Assembly: GCA_038745535.1 (NCBI GenBank)
Contig: JBCDLI010000012.1
Span: forward strand, 1 to 53,429
Source: JBCDLI01 sp038745535
GTDB lineage: Bacteria > Pseudomonadota > Alphaproteobacteria > Rhizobiales > Rhizobiaceae
DNA length: 53,429 nt
Direction: 5' to 3'
The notes beneath the pieces are model-generated. The model was not told the origin of the DNA. It ran no database searches and was given only the letters and a program-made list of their open reading frames with translations. The position numbers and the translations under genes were made by a program. Below are positions 6,838 through 13,931 of the stretch, one piece after another. Position 1 is the stretch's first letter; each line of letters opens with the position of its first letter.

Positions 6838-8037
6838 TTATTCTTCAACACATGGGGATGGATTTGTTCCAGTGCGTATACGTTGCACAGTATTAACGGT
6901 ATACACGCCCGCGCAATTGAGGGTAGCCGACCCATATTGCTCGGGGAATAACTCTAGCGCTTTTGAATGAGGTATCGGGCGGCAATTCTCAGGGAGTGTT
7001 CGTTCGAGACCTGAGTGGTCACCACTATATTCCTTATGAGGGGTATCGAATGTCGCTTCAAAAAGGCAGATGACGCTTGAAAATGTTATCAAGTCTGAGG
7101 TTTGTGAATTTATTGCTGCTAAGTAAGGTTCAGGCAAAAGCGGTGGATAGTCTGCCCAGTACCAAACACCGGGAAACATGACTCCAAGTGCTTTAATCAC
7201 ACAAGGCGGCAATTCGGATGCAACGGCTGGTTCAGGTCTGTCCAGAGTCCAGTTTAATTGATGTATACAGGCGTCTTCGGCTATTGGCTCGAGAAGCTTT
7301 GCTAGTTTAGGGTCAATACCTTCTACAGCTGTATCACCATCAATATATGCGCCGCTGATATTGCTACCTGTTAACATTATAAAAGACTTGTCTGCGTTAG
7401 CATAAACTGACGCGCCGCTTAGATCAGAGTCTGTAAAATTGATCAAACCGTATTCAGACGTCAAATTAGCGTTTACAGCGTTAGCTTTCATGATTTCAAC
7501 TTTAAACCCGTCTAATCGCAACGGAAGCTCAGAAAAATCGGGGTGGTAAAGCCAAGTATGATCAGCCTTTATTGCAGAAAGCCCCATCAGTTTTGAACGC
7601 TCAACGCTCTCAAACAGATCGGATATAAACGGGCTTGAAGTACAAGATTGCTCATTGTCAGCGCCTGTGGCGACGATACCGATTCTTTGACAACTTACAT
7701 CAAGCAGCAACGGTATTTCGGTAGAGTCTGCTAAAAAATTGATTTCGCGCCCTTTGCCAGTGTCCCCGCTATCTCGTCGTACGATGCGATCCCGCGCCCT
7801 ATCAATTCTCTCTTCAAGACGCTGTTTATTCGCGTTTTCCAATTCCATCCGAAGTAGACGGCTGTCGCAAATCTGAAATCCAACTGCGATTAACGCAATG
7901 AACAGAGCGAGAATTGTAGCCTTGTCGGCCAACTTGTTTGTTGCCGATACACCTTGCCCGTGATGCTTTAATCCGACGGATCGATTATAGCGTGCACGTC
8001 GATGTCTTTGTTCAAAAAACCTAGACTGTTTTCTCAT
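6838..8037 (-). CDS. Membrane-anchored protein with pentapeptide-like repeats, function unknown
   Basis: A 399-residue protein I do not recognise. A basic N-terminus (RRARYNRSVGLKHHG) precedes one predicted transmembrane segment (KATILALFIALIAVGFQIC, about residues 40-57) and a charged helical or coiled-coil stretch (MELENANKQRLEERIDRARD). Around residues 190-235 there is a short run resembling pentapeptide repeats: NLTSEYGLINF, DSDLSGASVYA, GSNISGAYIDG. The remainder carries several Cys and no known motif. The topology suggests a single-pass protein with the bulk outside the cytoplasm. The gene is visibly more AT-rich than the urease genes around it, suggesting recent acquisition. Confidence 0.65.
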   Translation of the reverse strand: MRKQSRFFEQRHRRARYNRSVGLKHHGQGVSATNKLADKATILALFIALIAVGFQICDSRLLRMELENANKQRLEERIDRARDRIVRRDSGDTGKGREINFLADSTEIPLLLDVSCQRIGIVATGADNEQSCTSSPFISDLFESVERSKLMGLSAIKADHTWLYHPDFSELPLRLDGFKVEIMKANAVNANLTSEYGLINFTDSDLSGASVYANADKSFIMLTGSNISGAYIDGDTAVEGIDPKLAKLLEPIAEDACIHQLNWTLDRPEPAVASELPPCVIKALGVMFPGVWYWADYPPLLPEPYLAAINSQTSDLITFSSVICLFEATFDTPHKEYSGDHSGLERTLPENCRPIPHSKALELFPEQYGSATLNCAGVYTVNTVQRIRTGTNPSPCVEE

Positions 8038-8071
8038 GTCGGTTTAGACCGCCATCGTAAAAGTAAACTTT

Positions 8072-9781
8072 TCAAAACAAAAAATACCGTTGCGCCATAG
8101 GCAGCACTTCCGCTGGTTCGCAGGTCAGCAACTCCCCATCAGCGCGCACCTCGTAGGTTTCCGGATCAACTTCCACCTCCGGCGTCGCATCGTTATGCAC
8201 CAAGTCTGACTTGCCAATCTTCCGTGTATTGTCGACGGCGAGGAGTTGCTTGTCGACTTCCAGTTTGTCGGCAAGCCCGTCTTCGATGGCGGCTTTGCTA
8301 ACGAAGGTGACCGCGCTGTTGGTGACGCTTTTGCCGTAAGCGCCGAACATGTAGCGGTAGTGGACGGGTTGGGGCGTGGGGATCGACGCGTTGGGGTCGC
8401 CCATGGGGGCGGCGGCGATGGTGCCGCCGATGAGTACCATGGCTGGTTTAACGCCGAAAAAGGCCGTGTCCCACAGGCAGAGGTCGGCGCGTTTGCCCAC
8501 TTCGATGGAGCCGATCTCGTGGCTGATGCCGTGGGCGATGGCGGGGTTGATCGTGTATTTGGCGATGTAGCGTTTGACGCGCATATTGTCGTTGTCGCCC
8601 GTCTCTTCGGTGAGCGCACCTCGCTGGCGCTTCATCTTGTCGGCGGTCTGCCATGTGCGGATGATGACCTCGCCCACGCGGCCCATGGCCTGGCTGTCGG
8701 ACGCGATGATCGAGAACGCGCCCATGTCGTGCAAAATGTCTTCGGCGGCAATCGTCTCTTTGCGGATGCGGCTCTCGGCGAAGGCGACATCCTCTGGGAT
8801 ATTGCTGTCGAGGTGGTGACAGACCATGAGCATGTCGAGATGCTCTTCGAGCGTGTTCACCGTGTAGGGCCGCGTCGGGTTGGTGGAGGATGGCAGCACG
8901 TTCTGCTCACCGCAGATTTTGATGATGTCCGGCGCGTGGCCGCCGCCTGCGCCCTCGGTGTGGAAGGCGTGGATGGTGCGGCCGGCCATTGCCTCCACGG
9001 TGCGCTCGACGAAGCCGCTCTCATTGAGCGTGTCGGTGTGGATCATCACCTGCACATCCATCTCGTCGGCGACGCCTAAGCAGCAATCGATGGCACCGGG
9101 TGTCGTGCCCCAATCCTCGTGCAGTTTCAGCGCGCAGGCGCCACCTAGCACCTGCTCGTGCAGCGCGGCGGGTAGCGACGCATTACCCTTGCCCGCGAAC
9201 GCCAAGTTCATGGGGAAGGCGTCTGCGGCTTGGATCATCCGGCCAATGTGCCACGGGCCGGGCGTGCAGGTTGTGGCCAAAGTGCCGTGTGCCGGGCCCG
9301 TACCACCGCCCAACATGGTGGTCAGCCCGCTCATCAACGCGTCTTCGATCTGCTGCGGGCAGATATAGTGGATATGTGAGTCAAAGCCGCCTGCGGTGAG
9401 GATTTTGCCTTCACCTGCAATCGCCTCCGTGCCGGGGCCAACGATGATGTTGACGCCGGGCTGCGTGTCCGGGTTTCCCGCCTTGCCAATGGCCGCGATG
9501 CGCCCGTCTTTCAGGCCGATATCAGCTTTAAAGATGCCCGTGTGATCGACCACCAATGCATTGGTGATCACGGTATCCACCGCACCTTCCGCGCGCGTGG
9601 TCTGCGCTTGGCCCATGCCATCGCGGATCACCTTGCCGCCGCCGAATTTCACCTCTTCACCGTAGGTGGTGTGGTCAGCCTCCACCTCGATGAAGAGCTC
9701 GGTATCGGCAAGGCGCACCTTGTCGCCTGTCGTGGGGCCAAACATATCGGCATAGGCTGCGCGGGAGATGGTGGCTGGCAT
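8072..9781 (-). CDS. ureC: Urease subunit alpha (catalytic)
   Basis: The 569-residue nickel-dependent catalytic subunit hydrolysing urea to ammonia and carbamate in the cytoplasm. All key residues align with the Klebsiella enzyme at +2: nickel ligands His136, His138, carbamylated Lys219, His248, His274 and Asp362; substrate residue His221; flap residues Cys321 and His322. The start MPATISRAAYADMFGPTTGDKVRLAD is canonical (read as MPATISRAAYADM then FGPTTGDKVRLAD). It follows the PIN toxin gene by 5 bp, whereas in most bacteria it follows ureB directly. Everything seen indicates an active enzyme, provided the missing ureD exists elsewhere. Confidence 0.99.
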   Translation of the reverse strand: MPATISRAAYADMFGPTTGDKVRLADTELFIEVEADHTTYGEEVKFGGGKVIRDGMGQAQTTRAEGAVDTVITNALVVDHTGIFKADIGLKDGRIAAIGKAGNPDTQPGVNIIVGPGTEAIAGEGKILTAGGFDSHIHYICPQQIEDALMSGLTTMLGGGTGPAHGTLATTCTPGPWHIGRMIQAADAFPMNLAFAGKGNASLPAALHEQVLGGACALKLHEDWGTTPGAIDCCLGVADEMDVQVMIHTDTLNESGFVERTVEAMAGRTIHAFHTEGAGGGHAPDIIKICGEQNVLPSSTNPTRPYTVNTLEEHLDMLMVCHHLDSNIPEDVAFAESRIRKETIAAEDILHDMGAFSIIASDSQAMGRVGEVIIRTWQTADKMKRQRGALTEETGDNDNMRVKRYIAKYTINPAIAHGISHEIGSIEVGKRADLCLWDTAFFGVKPAMVLIGGTIAAAPMGDPNASIPTPQPVHYRYMFGAYGKSVTNSAVTFVSKAAIEDGLADKLEVDKQLLAVDNTRKIGKSDLVHNDATPEVEVDPETYEVRADGELLTCEPAEVLPMAQRYFLF

Positions 9782-9786
9782 GGTGG

Positions 9787-10161
9787 TTATCCTTCCAAGA
9801 GTTGGAATCCGGTATGACGGGCGGCTTTTTTGTCCTTAGTCAGCGTTGCCGTACACCCCGCGTGTTGGTTGTCACGCATGAGCAAATAGTCAGGGAAATC
9901 GGCTTGGCCTTTCTCAAAGTCACCTAGCGCGCTTAGAACCGTACTTTTATCATCAAACTCGAACGCATCATTTGAGCTTATCTTTGTTATTGCATTACTA
10001 AGCTGCTCTCGAGACAACCGAAAGCTGCTCCTCAAAACCCAAATAGTTTCCGCTAGCACGACATAACTTATGCGGTAGCGATTATCTTTGAGCTCAGTTT
10101 CGACGCCCTCGTTAAAAAGCCAAGCTAAAAGCACGTTGGTGTCTAATCCAAAACGCGTCAC
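9787..10161 (-). CDS. PIN-domain toxin (VapC-like)
   Basis: A 124-residue PIN-fold ribonuclease, probable toxin of a type II module. The expected acidic residues are present: Asp in FGLDTNVLLAW, Glu in VVLAETIW, Asp in DFPDYLLM and Asp near the end in TLTKDKKAA. VapC-type toxins cut tRNA or rRNA; the target cannot be inferred. It overlaps the AbrB-like antitoxin gene by 4 nt and precedes ureC by only 5 bp, so ureC translation may depend on ribosomes leaving this gene. Confidence 0.88.
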   Translation of the reverse strand: MTRFGLDTNVLLAWLFNEGVETELKDNRYRISYVVLAETIWVLRSSFRLSREQLSNAITKISSNDAFEFDDKSTVLSALGDFEKGQADFPDYLLMRDNQHAGCTATLTKDKKAARHTGFQLLEG

Positions 10162-10442
10162 GATCCGCGCTTCTTTCGTTGATCAAGAAACTGCGCGCCG
10201 CGGCCTTCGCGACTAAGCCGAACAAGCTCGACGATTTCGTCCGACGAAAGCGGCGGGCCATCATGCTTCAGGATGCCGCGAAGGTCATTTATCGGGTGAG
10301 GTTGCTTACGCTTTACCGCATAATTTCCCGCATCATCGCGCACGAATTTTATCGCATCGCCTTCGTTTACGCCAAGTTCATCCCTCAGCTTTTTGGGCAG
10401 GGTGATTTGGCCCTTTGACGTCACTTTCGCTTCGATTTCCAT
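10158..10442 (-). CDS. AbrB/MazE-type antitoxin
   Basis: A 94-residue antitoxin with an N-terminal swapped-hairpin AbrB domain (EIEAKVTSKGQITLPKKLRD, ELGVNEGDAIKFV) that should bind DNA and repress its own promoter. The C-terminal half (SSDEIVELVRLSREGRGAQF) is the probable toxin-binding region. It is paired with the PIN toxin gene, overlapping it by 4 nt. A perfect 8-bp inverted repeat lies just upstream of its ATG. Confidence 0.9.
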   Translation of the reverse strand: MEIEAKVTSKGQITLPKKLRDELGVNEGDAIKFVRDDAGNYAVKRKQPHPINDLRGILKHDGPPLSSDEIVELVRLSREGRGAQFLDQRKKRGS

Positions 10443-10447
10443 ATTTA

Positions 10448-10477
10448 TTCCTTACCATTCGCAGAAAATGTAAGGAA
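10448..10477. promoter_or_regulatory. Candidate antitoxin operator palindrome
   Basis: TTCCTTAC (10448-10455) and GTAAGGAA (10470-10477) form a perfect 8-bp inverted repeat with a 14-bp spacer, starting 6 bp upstream of the antitoxin ATG. The position fits an autoregulatory operator of an AbrB/VapB protein and suggests the pair has its own promoter inside the urease locus. Binding is inferred. Confidence 0.5.
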
Positions 10478-10507
10478 AGAAGCGTCCGACTGCAAGGTGT
10501 GAGCCCA

Positions 10508-10918
10508 TCACCCGTCCTCCAATAATAAAATCAGCTCCTCAGTCCGCTGACGTGTCATCTCCGCTTTACAGCTATTCACAATCAACGGGACAATGGAGCC
10601 GCCTGCGTAGCGCAGGCCTTCGGTTTCGCAGTGGCCATCGCGGTAAGCGATCCAAGCGCGCTGAGCTTTGAGCAGATTGTCTTCCGTGTCTGCCAGTTCC
10701 GGCCGCCATTCGATTGTGGCTTCGTCGTTTGCCTTTGCCCACGCGCGGACTTTTGGCCAAGCTTCGTTCAGTGCGCGATCAGCTTTTTGCCAATCTTCAA
10801 ATGCACACATGTTCATGCCCTGTTGGGGCAGATTTTCAGGCTGATCGCAGTTCAGCTCCTGCGCAGCAGCTGGAAGGCTAGCGATCAAACACAAAAAAAT
10901 TGCTGCCTGTAAGCGCAT
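10508..10918 (-). CDS. Secreted LprI/DUF1311-family protein, copy 1
   Basis: A 136-residue exported protein with a signal peptide (MRLQAAIFLCLIASLPAAAQ) and one DUF1311/LprI domain. Conserved features are four Cys residues (ELNCDQ, MNMCAF, GHCETE, NSCKAE), WQKADRALNEAW and AQRAWIAYRDGHC. The family includes the mycobacterial lysozyme inhibitor LprI, but most members are uncharacterised periplasmic proteins. It overlaps the paralogous gene upstream by 1 nt (TGATG). Its presence between ureB and ureC is unexplained. Confidence 0.88.
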   Translation of the reverse strand: MRLQAAIFLCLIASLPAAAQELNCDQPENLPQQGMNMCAFEDWQKADRALNEAWPKVRAWAKANDEATIEWRPELADTEDNLLKAQRAWIAYRDGHCETEGLRYAGGSIVPLIVNSCKAEMTRQRTEELILLLEDG

Positions 10919-11325
10919 CAGTACCTCGTAACTTCGGTCAGATCGTCAATGCGACGGCGGGTGAGTTTGTCCAAGCATTCTAGATAGAACTGGCTAGAAG
11001 CGGTGCCGCCTTGGGCTAGACCGGCTTCAACTTCGCAAGCTCTGTCGCGGAAGGGTATCCAAGCCCGTTGAGCATCGCGTACCAAATCAGCAAGCGGTAT
11101 GGGGCCCGCCTGAAAATCGGCGTCCATGCGTTTGGCATTTTCAATCGCCAATTTATACACGCGGTTTAGTTCAGCGTCCGCCTCCTCATAAAGCAGGCTG
11201 GCACATGCGGTCATTTCCGGCTGTGTTGATGGGTTAGAACAGTTTGGCTCTTCGGCGGCTGCAGCCGTGGTCCCCAAGCTGAGTATCGCGAGAAAGAGGA
11301 CCACAGCCGCGCCAAACGCCCTCAC
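10918..11325 (-). CDS. Secreted LprI/DUF1311-family protein, copy 2
   Basis: A 135-residue paralogue of the neighbouring LprI-like gene. It has a signal peptide (MRAFGAAVVLFLAILSLG then TTAAAAEE), the same four Cys positions (EPNCSN, MTACAS, RACEVE, LECLDK), EEADAELNRVYKLA and AQRAWIPFRDRAC. The two copies are clearly diverged, so this is not a very recent duplication. It overlaps the 3' end of ureB by 4 nt and the next copy by 1 nt, so the pair is translationally coupled to ureB. Confidence 0.88.
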   Translation of the reverse strand: MRAFGAAVVLFLAILSLGTTAAAAEEPNCSNPSTQPEMTACASLLYEEADAELNRVYKLAIENAKRMDADFQAGPIPLADLVRDAQRAWIPFRDRACEVEAGLAQGGTASSQFYLECLDKLTRRRIDDLTEVTRY

Positions 11326-11627
11326 AACGCGCCCATGACTTTTTGGTTGAAGCCATAAATTTCTCGCTTGCCGCTGATCGGCACGAGCGTGACATCGCGG
11401 CTTTGGCCAGGCTCAAATCGAACGGCAGTGCCCGCCGCGATATCGAGGCGCATGCCTTTCGTTTGCTCGCGGTCGAAGTCGAGCGCAGCGTTGGTTTCGT
11501 AAAAATGGTAGTGAGACCCGACTTGCACGGGGCGGTCGCCGGTGTTGGCGACTTTGATGGTGACGGTGTCCGCGCCTGAGTTGAGGGTGATATCGCCTGC
11601 TGCGGTGATGACTTCTCCGGGGATCAT
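11322..11627 (-). CDS. ureB: Urease subunit beta
   Basis: The 101-residue beta subunit, with the classic start MIPGEVITAAGDI, VGSHYHFYETNAALDFDRE and the ending KREIYGFNQKVMGAL. It packs around UreC and UreA in the urease trimer of trimers. The ATG at 11627 follows an AAGGAGGG-like ribosome site. It lies 80 bp after ureA, across a stem-loop, and overlaps the LprI-like gene downstream by 4 nt. Confidence 0.97.
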   Translation of the reverse strand: MIPGEVITAAGDITLNSGADTVTIKVANTGDRPVQVGSHYHFYETNAALDFDREQTKGMRLDIAAGTAVRFEPGQSRDVTLVPISGKREIYGFNQKVMGAL

Positions 11628-11652
11628 GGTTGCCCTCCTTTAGGCATTCTGG

Positions 11653-11676
11653 ATCCTCGAAACGGTGCCCGAGGAT
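11653..11676. repeat. Palindromic intergenic element between ureA and ureB
   Basis: ATCCTCG (11653-11659) and CGAGGAT (11670-11676) are a perfect 7-bp inverted repeat with a 10-bp loop. With its flanks (TTCTGG before, GACGG after) it resembles, from memory, short REP-like palindromes scattered between genes in Hyphomicrobiales. It may act as an intercistronic RNA hairpin setting the ureA to ureB ratio. Confidence 0.45.
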
Positions 11677-11707
11677 GACGGCGCTATGCGTGGGAGTGAA
11701 AGCCTGA

Positions 11708-12010
11708 TCACCGTATCGGCTCATGTACGGTTACGAGCTTAGTTCCATCGGGAAACGTAGCTTCCACTTGAATATCGTGGATCATCTCCGGAACGCCTTC
11801 CATACACTGGTCACGGGTAATCACGTGAGCGCCTGCTTGCATAAGATCGGCGACCGAGCGCCCGTCGCGCGCGCCTTCGACGACGAAATCCGTAATCAGC
11901 GCGATGGCTTCGGGATGATTTAGCTTTACGCCACGTTCAAGGCGTTTACGAGCCACAATGGCGGCCATAGCGACAAGCAGCTTGTCCTTCTCACGCGGTG
12001 TCAGTTGCAT
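11708..12010 (-). CDS. ureA: Urease subunit gamma
   Basis: The 100-residue gamma subunit. It starts MQLTPREKDKLLVAMAAI and contains RGVKLNHPEAIALI, EGARDGRSVADLM and the ending FPDGTKLVTVHEPIR. The ATG at 12010 is preceded by GGGGA and gives the canonical UreA length; the upstream in-frame extension has no family support. It is the first urease gene of the locus, and ureD, which commonly precedes it, is not there: the next gene upstream (12161) runs in the opposite direction. Confidence 0.97.
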   Translation of the reverse strand: MQLTPREKDKLLVAMAAIVARKRLERGVKLNHPEAIALITDFVVEGARDGRSVADLMQAGAHVITRDQCMEGVPEMIHDIQVEATFPDGTKLVTVHEPIR

Positions 12011-12160
12011 GCGATCCCCATCGGTTTCCCTATTGTTAACGTGAGAGCCATTCGTCTGCAAAGGCCAAAAAGCGGGGTAGCTGGCTATATTTTGACCTGA
12101 ACCATTGGCTTCAACACGAGTTCGATGCACGATCGTCGAAACCTGACCGGAGTAACTTTC

Positions 12161-12508
12161 ATGGCAGATATGGACGAGATTTGGTCGCTCGAGCGGCGTT
12201 GTTGGTTGGAAGGACGCTCCTACTACGAGCAAATTCTATACCCTCAAGCGGTTTATGCCTTTCCGCCACCGATGGGAATTTTCGCTGGCAATGCATTCGT
12301 CAGCCAGATGGGCGAGAACGGGCCGTGCACTGACGTCGAGATTACGCAGCAACACGCGGTTGAAGTCGAAGGCGTCGTGTCGCTCGCCTATCATGGCGTT
12401 GGTCACTCGGTGCAGGGTCCGCGCGCATCGCATTGCACATCGACTTGGGTGAAAACAGGTGATGGCTGGAAGCTGATGAGCCACCACCAAACGCCGTTGC
12501 AGCCTTAG
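12161..12508 (+). CDS. SnoaL-like / NTF2-fold protein
   Basis: A 115-residue protein beginning MADMDEIWSLERRCWLEG. An N-terminal helix is followed by strands ending in STWVKTGDGWKLMSHHQTPL, the usual closing pattern of NTF2-fold (DUF4440/SnoaL-like) proteins that bind small hydrophobic molecules. The ATG at 12161 is chosen because the conserved part begins there; in-frame codons upstream are poorly supported. It is divergent from ureA and its stop overlaps the stop of the creatininase-family gene by 4 nt. Its role is unknown. Confidence 0.75.
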   Translation: MADMDEIWSLERRCWLEGRSYYEQILYPQAVYAFPPPMGIFAGNAFVSQMGENGPCTDVEITQQHAVEVEGVVSLAYHGVGHSVQGPRASHCTSTWVKTGDGWKLMSHHQTPLQP

Positions 12509-13302
12509 CCAGTCAACCAATCGTCCAGTTTTGCTTGACGCATATCTTGAAGCAATTCAACGAAACCGTTTGCTTGATGCGCAGCGGTCGCCCTGCCCTT
12601 TTCTGCGGTCGCAAGATGGCTTTCTCCAACCACCCCTTCCGGGTTGAGATCGCCTGCAATCCACGCAAATGCATGCGGACTCTGGTGGGCCAAATGCTTA
12701 AACGTGTCACGCGCGCGCGGCGTTGCACTTTCGAAATTTTGCGCCCTGTCCATGTGTACGAGGTCCGGCGCGAAATGCAGCATCATGGAAGTCTCGTAGT
12801 CATCGCCATGGATGCCGTAGGTCTGGTCGTGATCTGAAAAGAGGCCGTCGGGATAACCGAAACGGCTCCAAGATGTTTTTGCGACCAGCATATTGTGACG
12901 GACCCTCAAATCCCGCGCGACGATACCCATAATCTCCTCATTACCACCGTGCGAGTTGACCAAAACGAGCTTATGAATTCCCGCGCGCGCGATGCTGTCG
13001 CCGAGTTGATTCCACGCATGGATCACGGTTGTCGCTTCGAGCGTAAGCGTTCCCGGTACGCGGATGTGTTCGTTGGATTTGCCGATGCATTGAACGGGCA
13101 GAAACCTTGCATCGATGTTTTCAGGTATCAGGCCAAAGACGGTTTCGAGCATGCCAAACATGATCGCGTGGTCTGTTGACACCGGCAGGTGCGGGCCGTG
13201 CTGCTCGGTTGCCGCAATGGGAAGCACCGCGATTGTTTGATGCGGATCAAGGTTGTCAAATTCCCGGGCAGTGAAATCGCCCCACCAAAAACGCTTTGTC
13301 AT
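12505..13302 (-). CDS. Creatininase-family amidohydrolase
   Basis: A 265-residue member of the creatininase family (PF02633), which hydrolyses cyclic amides or formamides using two metal ions. Expected ligands are visible: Glu and His in ATEQHGPHLPVSTD plus its Asp, His in VNSHGGNEE, and the Glu of the HGDDYETSMML segment. The family includes creatininase and formamidopyrimidine (FAPy) deformylase, so the substrate is open. It overlaps the RidA gene by 4 nt (ATGA) to form a two-gene unit divergent from an ABC importer operon with a deaminase; a shared pathway is inferred. Confidence 0.9.
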   Translation of the reverse strand: MTKRFWWGDFTAREFDNLDPHQTIAVLPIAATEQHGPHLPVSTDHAIMFGMLETVFGLIPENIDARFLPVQCIGKSNEHIRVPGTLTLEATTVIHAWNQLGDSIARAGIHKLVLVNSHGGNEEIMGIVARDLRVRHNMLVAKTSWSRFGYPDGLFSDHDQTYGIHGDDYETSMMLHFAPDLVHMDRAQNFESATPRARDTFKHLAHQSPHAFAWIAGDLNPEGVVGESHLATAEKGRATAAHQANGFVELLQDMRQAKLDDWLTG

Positions 13303-13691
13303 CTCCGATCCCCTGCGGCGATGACTTCGACCTCAACTTTGAACTCCTCACGCGCGAAACCCGAAACGATCATCAGTGTCGATGCGGGCGCTCCATCCGG
13401 AAACAGCGCATCACGAACATTCATATAAGGTCGCAGATAAGCGCGGTCGGTCACAAACGCATTAATGCGAACGATGTTTGCAAGCTTCATATCCCCTTCG
13501 CTCAAAATGGCTTTTATATTGGCGAAACACAGCGTCGTCTGCGCCTCGGCATCTTCAGGAATGTGGTCTTCGACGTCGATACCCAACTGGCCGGAGCAAA
13601 ACAGAAGACGCTTACCTTCTGGTACCTCAACGCCGTGTGCATAGTCTGCAAATGGTGGGCGGATGTCGGTCGGTGTGTGCTTCACAAGCAT
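13299..13691 (-). CDS. RidA-family protein next to the creatininase-like gene
   Basis: A 130-residue RidA/YjgF-fold protein: RLLFCSGQLGID, TTLCFANIKAIL, NIVRINAFVTDRAYL and the end VSGFAREEFKVEVEVIAA, with the conserved Arg in VRINAF and C-terminal Glu residues. RidA proteins hydrolyse reactive enamine/imine intermediates; the related RutC works in pyrimidine breakdown. The coupling to a creatininase-family gene suggests that reactive aminoacrylate-like intermediates may arise in this pathway. It is distinct in sequence from the RidA protein of the urease locus. Confidence 0.9.
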   Translation of the reverse strand: MLVKHTPTDIRPPFADYAHGVEVPEGKRLLFCSGQLGIDVEDHIPEDAEAQTTLCFANIKAILSEGDMKLANIVRINAFVTDRAYLRPYMNVRDALFPDGAPASTLMIVSGFAREEFKVEVEVIAAGDRR

Positions 13692-13860
13692 GTTTTATCG
13701 TCTCAGGTGGTAGGAACCTTAAGCTGCCATTTAGCGCAACGGGGGAGCTATTGCATGAAATTTGTACGCATTGCGTGGGTGCGGTTATAATTTAAGCAGA
13801 CACAGTATTTTCTACGCGGCGCTCGCTCGACTCGCGCCCCCAAACTGCGCTTAACTTTCA

Positions 13861-13896
13861 TGTGTCGATGGCATGTGGATTGCATCCCTCGACACA
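13861..13896. promoter_or_regulatory. Inverted repeat upstream of the ABC importer operon
   Basis: TGTGTCGA (13861-13868) and TCGACACA (13889-13896) form a perfect 8-bp inverted repeat; the 20-nt loop contains a smaller GGAT/ATCC hairpin. It ends 35 bp before the binding-protein ATG, in the 240-bp divergent gap (13692-13931). It could be a repressor operator or a leader RNA. No TPP riboswitch core was seen on either strand, despite the THI5-type transporter. The rest of the gap shows nothing I can name. Confidence 0.45.
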
Positions 13897-13931
13897 GCAA
13901 AACGGGTTTTCTCCGCATTGGGAGCACAAAT

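Noticed and set aside
8125..9399. Long open frames opposite or overlapping ureC on both strands
   Set aside because: They are low-complexity Ala/Pro/Arg/Gly or Val/Asp-rich products of a GC-rich gene read out of frame and carry no family features.
2389..12010. Reading the urease locus as a genomic island with an integrase
   Set aside because: No integrase, transposase or tRNA-borne attachment site adjoins it. The tRNA at 20506 is 8 kb away and shows no duplicated 3' end nearby.
12011..12160. Possible sigma-54 promoter upstream of ureA
   Set aside because: A TGG...TTGC arrangement was seen, but the GG-to-GC spacing is about 5 bp instead of 10, so it does not fit the -24/-12 rule.
13692..13731. 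CTGAGA sequence on the minus strand, a possible TPP riboswitch core
   Set aside because: Only the single hexamer is present. The paired ACCTGATC-type element and the surrounding helices are missing, and it lies ahead of the RidA gene rather than the importer.
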